The notes under the pieces: generated by a model | Told to the model about the DNA's origin: nothing | Database searches by the model: none | What the model saw: the letters and a program-made list of their open reading frames with translations, nothing else | Translations under genes and position numbers: made by a program | Assembly (NCBI GenBank): GCA_022578605.1 | Contig: MU394085.1 | Span: forward strand, 124,001-188,000 | Reading direction: 5' to 3' | From: Camillea tinctor | Taxonomy: Eukaryota; Ascomycota; Sordariomycetes; Xylariales; Xylariaceae | Length of the DNA: 64,000 bases | Shown: positions 48,576 through 61,700 of the stretch, in pieces | Layout: each line of letters opens with the position of its first letter | Position numbering within the stretch: the first letter of the stretch is position 1

Positions 48576-51500
48576 AGAGACAACAACTCTCGCGCTTAAA
48601 GCACCACCAAAACCCCACACCACGAAGTTATGACGCAGTTTCGCAGACTTACTCCAGGTTTGTGATGGCTGAGAGGGCTGGCTCGTGTTACCACCCTGCC
48701 CAAATTACTATTTCCAACCCCTTTGGGTAGGTATTCAAGCCACGACAGGTAATGCCTTGCCAATCAACTACCATCCAGTCGGATTCCCACCGCCGTAGCA
48801 AATGATGTGTATATGTGCATGTGTGTATGCGTGTATGTAGTGAGAGAGAGACTACATAACGCATAGAGACATGACCTACATCGCGATCTATGCTTAATAT
48901 AGATAAAGCAGAACGGGCAGGAATATGATGCCTGAGGAGAGTTGCATCACGAACAAAGCAATCACGGACTAGAGACAGTTACATGCCTCTAACCAGCAGC
49001 TCAACACCCCGCCGCGCTGCCACAACTTCTTCATGCCGCCAGGTAGATCTCAAGATCCAATCTTCCCAGGCGAGGAATCCACTCATTCCCGATGATAAAG
49101 CCGTTGGTTCCTTGGCTCTTGGCGGTGGCAGCGGAACTAAAGACGGACAACCAATTCGCGCCTCGCCAAGCGCTCGTCTGAACCTCTGATTAATGAGCCT
49201 TTCTTGGTATTGCCAATGTTCTTCGTAATGGCGCTTCTTGGAACGGCGATTGCAATACCGTCGTCAGCACCAAGACAACTCAGTCAGAGTTTCAGGCTGA
49301 TCTTTTTCCAACTCAATCCATGACACGCGTAGGGAGTCACCGCTCGTTTTCTAGGTGAAGGTTTTTCTAGACCCGAGTGAAAGAGAGTGAAAGAAAGAAA
49401 AAGAAAAAAATGAGGTCGTCGGAATGTCGCACTCCCCAAGAGGGATGCCAAAGCCAAGGACGACGAAGACCCGAAGGGAACAGAGACATAGCATCCAAGA
49501 TCTCGGCAAGCTTGGCTGATCATCTTAATTGCTAATATTTCCCTCCATTGACGTACCCGAAAAGGGAAAAAGAGGAAGAGGATAGGTCTGCTCGAGAGTA
49601 CTTATATCTATTTTCTTGGTACGAATAGATAGGCCAAAAACGCTGGACGAGACCCAGCTTCCAAGAAGGACAAGACGCACCATTGAATTGGCAAAGAGGC
49701 ACTACGATATCCGTGCCATAGAGGTCCATTGGGATAGTCATTTAGTGATCCACCAGATTGAGGCCAAGCAGATTGAGTCGCGTCAATTTACGATTCAAGG
49801 CAATCTAAATAGAAATTCGACGTAACCAAGCTTGGGATTACATATCTAACGTGTCCCCCCTTGGGCGTCTAAGCCGCAGCAAAGACGCTGGACCGGTATT
49901 GCTCCTCGCTCGCAGGATGCGCGTAGGAGACGCAATGAGAGACGCAATCCGCGTACGTGATCGCTCCCGTGAAATACAATGAGGCATTTTGAGATAGGCA
50001 ACTCATACTAATGAAGCGTAATCTACAGAGTACAGAGGCCAATTGATTTGCTTCACCGAAGACAGTATTTGGAAGATTGCGATGTAGGCCAAGCCGCCTC
50101 GCTCGACGCTGTACACTATTCGATGAGACCGGAACCGGGAACCAGTATAACCTGCCTGACATGGCTGACTCTTAAAATTTATATGAAATATTTAGATCTA
50201 TAATATAAAAAGTGCACCATTCCAAGACGAATGGCGTGGGCCAGTTTACATGCGATTGAATAAGACTTACATAGTATCATAGTTTTTTTTTTCCCCCTTT
50301 TTTACTCTGGCCAAGTGCCAAGGTTGTCTTACATTTCCTTCTGTTTGTACGTCTCTGATCGCAAGAGTCTGCCTTTCTGTTACTGTTTCTGTCTCTGTCT
50401 CTGTTTCTTTCCGAGTTCGTTACCACATCATCATCAACCTTGAGGTGCGTTCCAACCAACGTCCATAGCGGGCATTATACATGTGTGTATACATTACATA
50501 TTACATATACGTCTGATATTAAGGTAGGTAGTCGTGTGAGAGAGAAAATGTGTGGTTTCAACCCCCCCAAATTCCCCCCCAAACCCCGTGGAACAGAAAC
50601 ACACTGACCAACTCTATGAAGCTGGGGACTTCAGGGATCAAGAGCCATATTTTCAAGAAGCTACAGCGAATAGCGTTACCGTCATACACACCCATGACCG
50701 CCTCCCTCCACACTTTGCCCCATCCGTGAGATACGGTTTCCTGGAGGTATCTGATACATCTACAACACTACACTAAGTAGCCGAGGAGGAAACAGACCGG
50801 CCTTGGTCCTACATACAGTCTGGCACAGTATAGCACAGTAGTGTGTAGGTACGGAATATGTATGTACGTACACCAACTACTACTACTATATACTACTACC
50901 TATATACTACTCGATGGGATGTAAGTCATAAGTAAACTCGCATCTCGCTCCCTCAGACCTGGAACACGTCTCGACAGGACCAACTCGCTTTTGCTTCCCC
51001 CATGCCGTTGCATGTGCTGTGTGTGCATTTGCATTGTCCGGGTAAGCTTTCTATTTCGAAGCGATACGACCTAACAACATAGCTAGACTTAGATCTTAAG
51101 AACTCAATTATCTATCTACACTACCGCTACGATCTTTGAGTCTTTTTTACTCTCCCCCCTGGTTCGAACTGGCCACTTACAGACGACGCTTAGCACCCAG
51201 ACAAATCCACTCGCGGGTCTATCGAGCACACCAATTCCAAAGCCGCCTTCGATCCGGAGCAGCAATATTATTTCCTGCAGCCGCTTCAGCCCACCACGGG
51301 GGTTACGGTACAGGGATTCTATCTCAGTTGTAAAAGTCACGAACGTCCGGTGCCCGCATCCACCCACGCTTCCACGCTTCAGACGGAGAAAGATCAACGA
51401 AGCATCATCAGCGACTTATTACGCTAACTTGCTGGAGTCGGCCCCTTATAACTTATACACACTTACACCACACTACTTACACTACTTACGCTACACCACG

Positions 51501-52011
51501 CTACGCTACGCTACTCTTTTTTTACCCACCCTTCATATTCATCATAATCCATAATCCATAACCCATGCCGGCATAAGCTCTTTGATCTACCTTCGCTTCT
51601 ACTCTCTTACACAGGTTACTTACTTTATAATCGCACTGGCCCTCCCCCCCCTCCCCCTCGGGATAAGTAAAGAAGGGGCGCCTCTTTTTTATTTATTTAT
51701 TTTATTTATTATCTTACTTTTTCCCTTGCCTTGGCATCCAGGCAACGTAGATCGTTGGGCATTTCAAGTTATTCTGGGCGCTGCAAGCCGTGCAACACCA
51801 CAGCACCAACCATACGCAACCGCCTACCGCCCTAGCTGCACCGAATCTTCGAAGAAGGAAAAGCCAAGATAACTCTGCAGAGATTGTTTTGGCTTTAAGC
51901 TTTGGAAGACCCCCGTTTTTGAAAATCAACTCGAACTACCCTGACCTAACCTATACCTATCTATCTCTTCTCCCCCTACTTTTGGTCGACCACCTATTTT
52001 GAGTTGTTTTT

Positions 52012-52185
52012 TATTTTCTCTCTTTTGAATTGCTTCTTCTCCTACTTCTCCTTCTTTCCCCCCTTCTCTTATTCTTTCCCCTTCTTTTTCTCCCTCTTGC
52101 TCCCTCTTATACCTACCATCTCTTTCTCTTTCTCTTTCTCCCTCTTTTTCTTCTTCTCTCTTTACTACTAGATACCTAGTGTAGA
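52012..52185 (+). promoter_or_regulatory. Long pyrimidine tract upstream of the kinase gene
   Basis: About 170 bases of nearly continuous C and T on the plus strand, ending around 52185. Such CT-rich blocks are common just before transcription starts in filamentous fungi, so this may mark the kinase promoter, giving a leader near 0.9 kb. Position and strand fit; no direct proof. Confidence 0.4.
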
Positions 52186-52885
52186 GTAAAGAAAAAAAAG
52201 GGTTGAGTAAGTGGAAGAAGAAAGCCAATTCTGCTTCGAATTGGCCGTCCCTCATTGGCGATATCTGGGTTACCATTCGACACTATACCAGACCAACCGC
52301 GTTCCAATATCAGTGCAACCAAACGTCATCGGAAAAGCCGAGTGTTGACCGAAAGGATCCATCTAACCTACTTGGCTTATACTCGATTTGACGGCTTACC
52401 TGTTTCCGCAACTGAGGCCGCTAGCTCAGGGTTTAGACAAGGTTCAGCATCTATATACATCATCGGGACATGTCTAGAGAAGAAGACTTATAACAATAAC
52501 GATAACCAGCAAACATCTGAGAAAAGAGGAACATTTGAAAGAGAAGAGAAGATTAGAGAGCGTTAAACTCTAAGGGTACTTTACCTAGCAACACTTATAC
52601 TAAACTCACCTTGGCGCTACTTTTATGAGCTTTTCATTATTATTAGAGAGCCAATTGTAGTGCAGGGGTTTTTTCTCGTTTGATTGTTGCAGTCACTACT
52701 TGTTCCTACAGGCGGTAGGTAGGTACCAACTTTTTGTTTTTTTTTTGTTCTGTGTGTACTTTTAAAGTTTCTCACCGCATTAACCAAGTCCCTAAACTAA
52801 CCTAGTATAGTTTTCAAGTATAGGGTGGACAGTGCAGTAACATACAGTACAGCGAAGCAAAGCATAACACAGCGCAGTACTCCGT

Positions 52886-52918
52886 ACAGCAAAGCACAGC
52901 ACAGCACAGCACAAGCAC
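52886..52918. repeat. CAGCA/AGCAC tandem repeat in the kinase leader
   Basis: Five-base AGCAC units repeated four to five times, within a wider stretch of CAG/ACAG words (about 52831-52918) upstream of the kinase ATG. Confidence 0.75.
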
Positions 52919-53043
52919 GCGCCTTGTTCCATCTACAAAATCCGCCCGGCCCGCTGAAGAGGGAACAGAAAAAAAAAGAAGAGAACTTTATTATTAGCAA
53001 GCAACAAGGCGAAATAGGTGCCCCACAGGCTCTTACAACAGCG

Positions 53044-55752
53044 ATGTCATCACTATCGCTTGCTGCACCCTCCTACCCGGCGCCCTGCCCACCTTCTTCT
53101 CATCCTAACTCTAACTCTTACTTGCACAACTCTTCTGGTTCTAGTTCCAGTTCTAGTGCCAATTCTCAATCCCATTCCTATTCCGTCGGCAACAACAGTA
53201 AACCTACACCTACACCTACACCTACACCAACCCTAACAAAAACCAGGCCAGCCCAGGCCCCTCCATGTCCGCCATATCCACCACAACCACCACCACATCC
53301 GTCATCTACCACTGCTACCATTACCACCACCACCACTAATACCGCAACCACCACCATTTCCACCACTTCTTCTTCTTCCTCCACTTCTACTTCTACTTTG
53401 ACTTTTCCCACAACAACAAATTCTTCTTCTTTACATATGCCGACAGGTATATTTGACCTTAAACGTCCTCCTTTTGATTTTGCCATCAATTTAATAATTC
53501 CCTCAGCAGAATTGTCACCATCCTCGTCTCTGTCACCGTCTCCGTCCACTGCCTCTCTCAGCACATCGTGCGGTAACTCGTCACAGACCCAGACGCCTAG
53601 CGAATCTCTCCGTCGTTACCCGACAGACCTGACTAGCACCATTCCCGAAGAGGGAGACGAGGAAACCAGCAGTGAATCATTTGCCAACGAGCCCGTGACT
53701 CCGGTTAGTGGCCGACAATCGCGAGATTTTCGGTACAGCGAGAGCCAGGATAATTACCATAACCGTGACTCTGCCTGCAGCGGGCTTGCCACCTCGTCCT
53801 CAGCCGGTGCCGAGTTTGCAGCATTACATCAGACTAATAAAGAAGGCTTGCTGTCACCCCTGGCCCAACCATCATATGCACCCCCGTCGCCGCCAACTGT
53901 AACACCACAAATTGCTTCTGCAGTAGAACAGGATTCTACCGTCCATGAGCCTCTAGTTAAACAAACCACCGCCCAGACTGAACATACTTCTCTCGACTCA
54001 GACCGGCGACCCTCTGCATCGCTAAAGCGCCCGACCTCCAGTGCACGTCGCGCATCCCAGACTATTTCCAGAGCCATGTCCTCGCTGTTCCGGCGCAGTA
54101 ATTCGCAGGTGGTGGATACTTCTGCAGCCTCCGCAGGTACATCACCACCAAGCGCAGCAACCATGGAATTTAGGGAGCCCAATTACAATACAGGTACCTC
54201 CGAGTCTACCATTACGTCAACCAATAAGATGAACCCCAACGCAAGCCGTCGCCGATTCTCCCACCACAGATCCATTGCGACAACCAGGTCGAATACGCCT
54301 CCCTCTCCTGGATCGCCTCTCGAAATGCCCGTACACCATGGCAAGTCGGATGGCGCCAGCATACCTACCTCGAATGACTTCATGGACAACCACAAGAAGA
54401 CCCGTGCATACACCGGCCTCTCGCTTCGCAGTCGCGTCAACTTCACTTCTACTAAGAACCATGCGCCGCGTCGTGCGCGCAGTCTCGAGCGCAAGAAGAA
54501 GAATGAGCCCGAGGGCTTGACCCGACACCCGTGGGCCATTGCCCCTGAGGCCGGCACCGGTATGAAAGCCAGAAGGCTAAGTCTGAGCCTCCCGGATGAT
54601 TTTACTGTGGACATCGCCGAGCTGGCCAAGGAGTTTGAGTACCAGCACAAGTTCCTCGGCCGCCATGGTAAGCACCTGGGCAAGGGCGCTACCTCCAAGG
54701 TGACCTTGATGGTGCGCAAGGGCAGCCCTGGTGAGCTCTACGCTGTGAAGGAGTTCCGCCACAAGAGCTCCTCGGAAACGAGCTCAGACTACGAGAAGAA
54801 GATCAAGTCGGAATATAGCATAGCCAAGAGCTTGCATCATCCCAACATTGTCGAGACGATCCGGTTGTGCACCGACCACGGGCGCTGGAATCACGTAATG
54901 GAATACTGCTCTGAGGGTGATCTCTTCAACCTGGTTTCCAAGAAATACCTCGGAGACGAGAGCCGCGGTGTTGATCGTCTCTGCTTGTTCAAGCAGCTGT
55001 GCCAGGGAATCAACTATCTGCACTCGCACGGAATTGCGCACCGTGACATCAAGCTGGAGAACCTCCTGATTACGAAAGACAGCAAGCTCAAGATTACGGA
55101 TTTTGGTGTTTCCGAAGTCTTTTCTGGCATCCACCCGGGCCTGCGGGAGGCTGGTGGCCAATGCGGTATTGGCATGGGCGATGTCCGTCTCTGCAAGCCT
55201 GGTATCTGTGGTAGTCTGCCCTATATTGCTCCCGAGGTTCTCGGCAAGAAGGTCGACTATGACCCGCGCGCCTTGGATGTGTGGAGCTCGGCGATCGTCA
55301 TGCTGTACCTCATCTTCAGCGCTAACCTCTGGAACAAGGCGGAGGTTGGTCCGGACTCCAGTCAGAAGAACTACAACGAATTGGTCTCGGCCTGGGAAAA
55401 GCTCGAGGCCAAGAAAGCATCCAAGCCGGACGAGGTAGCTAAGGACGCCTATCCCAAGGTGCTGGCTTTCGAGTTCTTCGTGAAGCCTGTACCTCTTCGA
55501 CGGCTGCTCCTGAACATGCTTAACCCCGACCCGCAGAAGCGCATCACGATGAATGAGGTAATTACCAACCGGTGGATGAAGAGTGTCGAATGCTGTCAGC
55601 TGGAGAGCTATGACGATCCAGTCAAGTACATCGACGTTTCCAAGAAGGACTGCATGCAGAGCAGCGCGGGCAAGATCTACTGCCACAACCACCTGCCGCC
55701 TGTGAGCACTGGCCATGGATTGCCGCCGATGCCTGGCAAGCCCGGGTACTGA
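53044..55752 (+). CDS. Ser/Thr protein kinase of the HAL4/SAT4 (NPR/Hal) family
   Basis: Yeast HAL4/SAT4 and HAL5 kinases support plasma-membrane potassium transporters and nutrient permeases, giving salt tolerance. This single-exon gene encodes 902 residues. Residues 1-535 are low-complexity, Ser/Thr/Pro-rich and probably disordered, with a PTPTPTPT run and Ser-rich stretches. The kinase domain spans about 536-865: glycine loop G546-K-G548, ATP-anchoring K569 (LYAVKEF), catalytic loop H666-R667-D668 with IKLEN, metal-binding D686-F687-G688, and PE at 730-731 (LPYIAPEV). All key residues are present, so it should be active. The insert GICGSLPYIAPE and the C-terminal VKYIDVSKKDC tail fit the HAL4-like group. 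The frame is open upstream to a GTG, but the first ATG is 53044, which I take as start. The target transporter is not shown by sequence. No neighbour gene within 12 kb upstream or 8 kb downstream. Confidence 0.92.
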   Translation: MSSLSLAAPSYPAPCPPSSHPNSNSYLHNSSGSSSSSSANSQSHSYSVGNNSKPTPTPTPTPTLTKTRPAQAPPCPPYPPQPPPHPSSTTATITTTTTNTATTTISTTSSSSSTSTSTLTFPTTTNSSSLHMPTGIFDLKRPPFDFAINLIIPSAELSPSSSLSPSPSTASLSTSCGNSSQTQTPSESLRRYPTDLTSTIPEEGDEETSSESFANEPVTPVSGRQSRDFRYSESQDNYHNRDSACSGLATSSSAGAEFAALHQTNKEGLLSPLAQPSYAPPSPPTVTPQIASAVEQDSTVHEPLVKQTTAQTEHTSLDSDRRPSASLKRPTSSARRASQTISRAMSSLFRRSNSQVVDTSAASAGTSPPSAATMEFREPNYNTGTSESTITSTNKMNPNASRRRFSHHRSIATTRSNTPPSPGSPLEMPVHHGKSDGASIPTSNDFMDNHKKTRAYTGLSLRSRVNFTSTKNHAPRRARSLERKKKNEPEGLTRHPWAIAPEAGTGMKARRLSLSLPDDFTVDIAELAKEFEYQHKFLGRHGKHLGKGATSKVTLMVRKGSPGELYAVKEFRHKSSSETSSDYEKKIKSEYSIAKSLHHPNIVETIRLCTDHGRWNHVMEYCSEGDLFNLVSKKYLGDESRGVDRLCLFKQLCQGINYLHSHGIAHRDIKLENLLITKDSKLKITDFGVSEVFSGIHPGLREAGGQCGIGMGDVRLCKPGICGSLPYIAPEVLGKKVDYDPRALDVWSSAIVMLYLIFSANLWNKAEVGPDSSQKNYNELVSAWEKLEAKKASKPDEVAKDAYPKVLAFEFFVKPVPLRRLLLNMLNPDPQKRITMNEVITNRWMKSVECCQLESYDDPVKYIDVSKKDCMQSSAGKIYCHNHLPPVSTGHGLPPMPGKPGY

Positions 55753-58700
55753 TTAATGGGGCGGGGGAGGCGGTTATTATTTTCTTCTTTCCTTCGGGGA
55801 TTCGGGCTTGCCTAGCTCGTTTATTTCCTTTGTGGTCACATACATTGATGGTTATGTCTATACAATGGCGTTCAAACGGTGGGAAAGATATCCCATTTTC
55901 GCATACAGGGTACGGCATTGGGGTGTCACCGGGGATTGCATTAAGAAAGGGCCGAGGAGGCAGTGAGTTGCATGCTTTGCACTCAGGTGCGCCAACACAC
56001 AACGGCACACCAAACTTTCTAAGTTTCCTTCTGCTTTTCTTTTTCCTTTCTTGTTTCTGATCGGGTGGGTTTTTTTTTTATAAAAAAAAAACCTAAAACT
56101 TCTTCTTTTACATATAGACATGCTACAAGCTATGTCGCTGTGTGTACGATAGAAGGCTTCATCTTCTAATATGGAGCTTAATGGTCCCTATTTTTTCCTA
56201 GCAAGATTTTACGCTAGCAAGAAAGCAGGCCGAGAAAAAGGCATACAAACAAAACCCCCAAAAGATCAAAAAAAGTGGTTTCTAAGTATGACCTTTTACT
56301 CTCTACCCAAGCAAGGACTCTCTATCCGTTTTGTATTGTAGATTACTCATTAGAAAATAATACAAATACAGAATGATGTGTTTCTTGCAAAAAAAATTAC
56401 TTTTTTTTTTTCAAACAATCTGAATTAATAAAAAAAAGAGAATTTTCTGATAGGATCGAGAATTAATTAATTTAGACAGAAAAAGCAAAATGTTCAGTGG
56501 TATGGTATTGTAGTACTAAACTGGTGTTACTCTCTTCTCTCTCCCCTCTCTCTACTGACTACTTAGGAAGGTAGGTGATAGACGAACCACTACACATTAT
56601 TGTACAAACTAATCATTAAGTAACAGGGTAACAGTCATATCCGACAGTTTGGTTCCCCGACATTGGTGTCGTGTAACTTCTATTTATTTTTTTGGGTGGG
56701 TGTGTGTGTTCGTTTGTCATCGGCGGACATCTATTGAACGTGCAAAAAAAAAAAGTCGCATGCAGGTCAGGCGGCAATTTTTTTTAATTTTTTATCTTCA
56801 ATATTAACTTTTTTGCTATGGGTTTATGTGCTAAACTTACTGTTTTGTCTTTCGTATTCGGCCGCCGTAGATGGAGAACCGACTTCGATCTTGAGTTTGC
56901 TTCTTTCTGTACATACCATGTACACTAGGTTAGATGTTCAGTATCAGTACGGAGTTACTGTACAATACGTATCTACAATAGTATGTACCTAGTAATGTAC
57001 TCTTTGGCTGTTCTCCACTATTTTATTTTTTTCGCCTTCTTCTTCTTCTGCAGATGGGATGAAGAGATTGGTTTCTGGTCTGGGTTTGGGAGATCGGTCA
57101 CTCGCCGCGCCCGCTGAACAACGAGACGAACAGGAGACCTCGAAATCATTTATCGTTATCACGCACACCCCTCCTGCCGTCATGTGGGTGGCGGTTTCTT
57201 TTCTTCGCTGGTCTGGTCTGGTCTGGTCTAGAAGAGGGAATAGAAGTCCAAGATAGCGACGCTCACTCCGATTTGATTACAAACACGACGCGCGCATGTA
57301 CATTCGCATTCGACAGCCAATTTTTTTTTTTTTTTGAGTTTGTTCGGTTCGGTTCTGTTCTATCCCGCTTTCTGGTTGGTACTACTACTACTAGATTGGC
57401 GTGTAATGTATTGTACAACGTTGTAGAGGGGAATGGGTCACGCGGCGAGAGGAAATAGGAGGGGAGGGAAACTCCCTCTGGTGACTAGGTTAAAGGGTAT
57501 ATAGAAGTGCTGTATCCGCAAAATAAACGAGCAAGCCAGTTAAACCCATATTAACTAGTTAAGCACACACTGAACGCCTTCGCTATAGCATTTCCTAGGA
57601 GAAAGTCGGAAATGGACCAAAGGCAAAAAAAGACATCCACTTTGGAAGACACACCAACGAACCGAGCGACAGGACTTTGCACACTATGACGGTAGCTTGG
57701 TTTTTTGAAGGGGGGGAGGTTGTGGTTGTATCCGTGATGTGCTTATTCCCGGAGCCTTGGGTAGGGGGGAGCGGATGAGGTTTTGGTTGGTTGGTTAGGG
57801 AGTGTAGGTTGGTATACCAGGGTATCATTATAGGTAGGTATGTACTACCTATATACTATATCTAAACCTGGTTTTGTCTTTTTGATTTAGGTTGTTTTAT
57901 TTTGACGTATAATATTATGTATATCGTATAGTAGCACACCGAATACACACCTTTTTTTTCCCCCTCCCGCTTCATCTTTTTTAGGTTCTACCTTTTTAAA
58001 ACTCTCTCTCGTAGCACAGTGTTGGTTTTCACTATGAATATATCTTAAGCGCTAGGGTTGTTGTGTATGTAAAAAACCAGGTAGGTAGCTTGTAGCTGGC
58101 TAGGGAGGTTTTGAGGTCTCCTAAGCGGCGAGGTGTTTTACGCGATTGGTGGTATATAATCTACCCAGTCAGTATGTTACTCTGTAATCGAGCTAGCTAA
58201 AGAGCTGGCCCGGCTGGCGCTTCCCGCCATTCGATTTGACCACAGACGGCATAAGACTAGAACTAAACCAACCTAGACGGCCTAAATAAGTCAGATCGAC
58301 CGGACCCTCTTTCTCCCCCACTGGTTGCCGAGAAATGTAGGGTCTTCTCATGATCAAAGTAGATCTGATTAATCATCAGAAGTTAAACCTACCTACATAC
58401 ATGATGCATAGGTATCTACCAAGTTTCAAGTAACAAAGGGTGTAGGAGACAGAAAAAGCTTAGTCTTTGTATTCATTTTTTGCCATGTTTTAAGAGGGAT
58501 TAATAATAATAATAATGATCATTTAAAAAAAAGTACAAAGAGATCTATTTATGTATACACCACGATACCGATTCCTGATATACCTAAAATACTTTTTTTT
58601 ACCTGTATTTTGTTTCCGCGCTCATTAGCGTACATTGGCTGAGTTGTTGTCGGTGCTATCGGCCTCTCGCGTTGATCTCTTCCCTCCGTCCGCCGAAATA

Positions 58701-61700
58701 ACAAGTGCCCCGCCCCTCGTCCTCCCCCCTTCCCCTCTGATTCGCATCTTTGTCCTATACGCGTACAAAAGCCGGTAGTCGAGGTCTAATGTTAGCCGTA
58801 GTTATTCAGTAACCAGGTATGACATGACGCAAGTCTTTTCCTAGTGTAGACAGTTTGTTAGTTAGTTATGAGTATATCGAATTGATTGATTCGCCGCCAC
58901 CTTTGCAGAGAGGTAAGCAATGTTGAGGAGCTGAAAGGATTCTAACGGGACTTATACGTCCCGTTGCTGTGCTGCAATTCTTCAAAAAATTATGTACGTG
59001 CATGCTTATCTAAGTTTTATGTACATAACTGGCTTGCCTCCTTGGCCAATGATTCTTTTCTTCCCTTTCTCTTTTGGGAGGTACTTAAGTACATAGATAT
59101 ATGTATGCATGTATTGTACTACCTACCTCTCTATACAACGCCTTTAGGTTAAGTATACCTGCTCAAAGTATGTATATATGTAGTCCACAACTCCACTATT
59201 AGCATTTATCTCTATGCCAACTCTTTAATTTAGTTAGCGTCTTACTCTTTCTGTTTCTCTCTCCGGCTGTCTGGTTAGGTAGGCTTTGACACCGAGTTTT
59301 GTGCAACATATTGTACGTGTGTATTACATTAGTATAGATGGATGGTAGATAATGGAGAGCCATATACGCCAAAAGGGGAAACATAATAAGGGTTCGGTAG
59401 GAAAGAAAGAGGAGAAAACAAGCATTTAACCCCCCTGCAAGTCGTGAGAGAACCTTGCATGAGATGATGAAGGGGGGTCCCAGCAACTTCTGGGCCACTA
59501 ACCAACAACGAACGAACACTTCACCCGGGCCTTTTTTTTAGTTAGAGAGGAGGGTTTTACTTTTTTAGGGCGTATGGTGATGATAGTGGTGGTGGTATTG
59601 ATCCCAAGTGAATTTTGTTTTTTTCCTTTTCTCTTGTTTGTGTACCCTCCATCTCCCCGCACTAATATAACTATACGCTAAACGTACATCATTTGGACTT
59701 ATACGTTTAGGTATAGAACTTGTTATTTATACGTGGAAGTATGTTGTCGTAAGTATATGCGAGTAATAGACATCCTCAAGCATGGGATTAGGTGGAAGCC
59801 TTTTAATTTAGAGGTGCGTATTATAGCCAGTCTAGATCATTTTCCTGTTTCCTCCTAAAGCATCGCTTCGGCCAACAGTTGCCGAATCAGAGTGACCGGC
59901 CTCTTCCATCTATCCATTGAAGCCCCCTTACCTATTATGACTGGCTCGTCACGATCATTGAGAGACCGGAGGTAGCTTATTAGCTAGCTCTATTTGTTTA
60001 CTCAGCTGTCTATCATCCGTCGCAGATTCCAACAATCTAGGTCATCTGGTGTTGTTGTAGTTCGGTCCGGTCCTTTTTTCTTTTTTTCCTATATAGTATG
60101 CGCATGTCTCGTTTCCGCTTGGACAACGGATTAAGGGATTGCTTTGAGTTCTCCCCCCTCTCTATCCCTCTCTCCCCCGAACCATAACTAAGTTGATAGT
60201 GGAAAAGTAATCACGACACACAGGGACGGCTAGTGGGGGGATGGAGAGGGGCAAAAAGGCGACGCGCCTCGGCTCATGGTTCCCGGTTTAACACAGATCT
60301 ACAAGTTTTAGTTGCCTATCTACATTACTGCATCAGCATCTTCCCCCCATGTCCCATCCATACATTTGAGTTGCATGGTATCTTCATGGTATGTATTACA
60401 TACCGGTATTGACAACTGCTTTCCCTCATCCATTTCGCTGTTTCTTGTCCGGATGTTTCTAAGCCCAAGTCTAAGCCTAAGCTATCTAGCCTTGCCTGGG
60501 TTAGTTAAGTTCCATATATATATGTGCGGACAAGATGGAGTCATTTTTAATCTATTTATCCTCTCATATATATAGTAGCAGTCAACTGCGCCTTGCTATA
60601 GGACATATCGTAAACGTATTACCTAATGCCCCGTTACGACCTCAAGTACCGCTTTCGGTAAATGGGTTTCTATTAATACGTTGATCGTTCACCTTCTCAT
60701 GTAAGGTCCGGTATGCATGTATAACCAGGTACTACACACTTCGTAAACACACGTTAATGACGAGATGAAAAAAAAACGTGAGAATACAATCGGTAGATGA
60801 ATAAGATTAAGAACGTAAGTGTGCGCACGCGTTGCGCACATGGTGTGTAGTCACTCGGACACTTTTCTTTGCTTCTTTTCCTTCTCTATCTTTTCTAGAG
60901 CGCCTGACATGGCCCCCTTTTTCTTGGTAGTCTCCATCGGCGTGAACCACTCTCGTCTTGTCCCCCCCTACATATACATATGTATGTACATACATACGTG
61001 CTAGCTTGGTAGCTAAAAGCTTCAGCCGTTGGCTGTTTTTATTTCCCCTTTCGCTTTCGCTCTCTACGCCAATAGGATATTTCTTCCCGGCGTACATATA
61101 GGTACAGCACCACACTGCGTACGGGAATCCCTTGCGCTATGGGCATCGTAGCTCCATGCTTGCGCCATATGTAGGTGTAGCTAGGCATTACAGGCAGCCT
61201 CTCACTGGCAATTTCGCCTGCATCTACATTCAACAGCTTGCGCTGTGAGGGGGAAATGAGGGAGAAAAGCAAAGAGGGAAAATAGGGGGGGTTTTGCGCG
61301 GCGGGCAGCGCGTTGATTCGTGCCCGCTGCAGCGCAAAGGAATACGACGGCAGCAATAATCACCAAGAAGCAAAAACAGGAAAGAGAACTAAATTAGGGA
61401 AGATGAGCTGGTAGACATGTAGCTAAAGAAAGTCGGTATAGCAGTAGATCTAAGGGGTAAACACCGTTTTCTCCGCTCTTATGAACGGCAGAAGGATATG
61501 GCATTTTGGGAAAAGGGAGATCGACATCTCCGGATCGGTTAGGTACAGCTGGCTACATAGACTGGCTACCTCATGTATGTACATGCAAAGCCAGGTAACG
61601 GTGGCGGTATAAGCAAGATGTAAACTGCCACGATTATTCAATTAGGTAAGCGGTTTGAGACTATACGGTCCAGCAGTGCAAGAGGGTTTCGAAAACCACC

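Larger units (their letters stand above)
43681..52011. other. Gene-poor region, second part
   Basis: Base composition returns toward balanced, and there are several frames of 60-160 codons on both strands (for example 45833-46165 plus, 47312-47803 minus), but none shows a family motif, a convincing signal peptide or exon joins. A CA microsatellite lies at 48356-48387. Near 48546 a 14-base word is repeated in tandem. The part after about 50900 probably belongs to the long upstream region of the kinase gene. I annotate no gene here. Confidence 0.45.

Noticed and set aside
52825..53043. Upstream extension of the kinase frame
   Set aside because: The frame is open but begins only at GTG, and the residues come from the CAGCA repeat. 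The first ATG is 53044.
54784..55716. 310-codon open frame on the minus strand
   Set aside because: It lies fully antisense to the kinase domain, whose plus-strand frame has all catalytic motifs. The minus frame is a codon-bias shadow.
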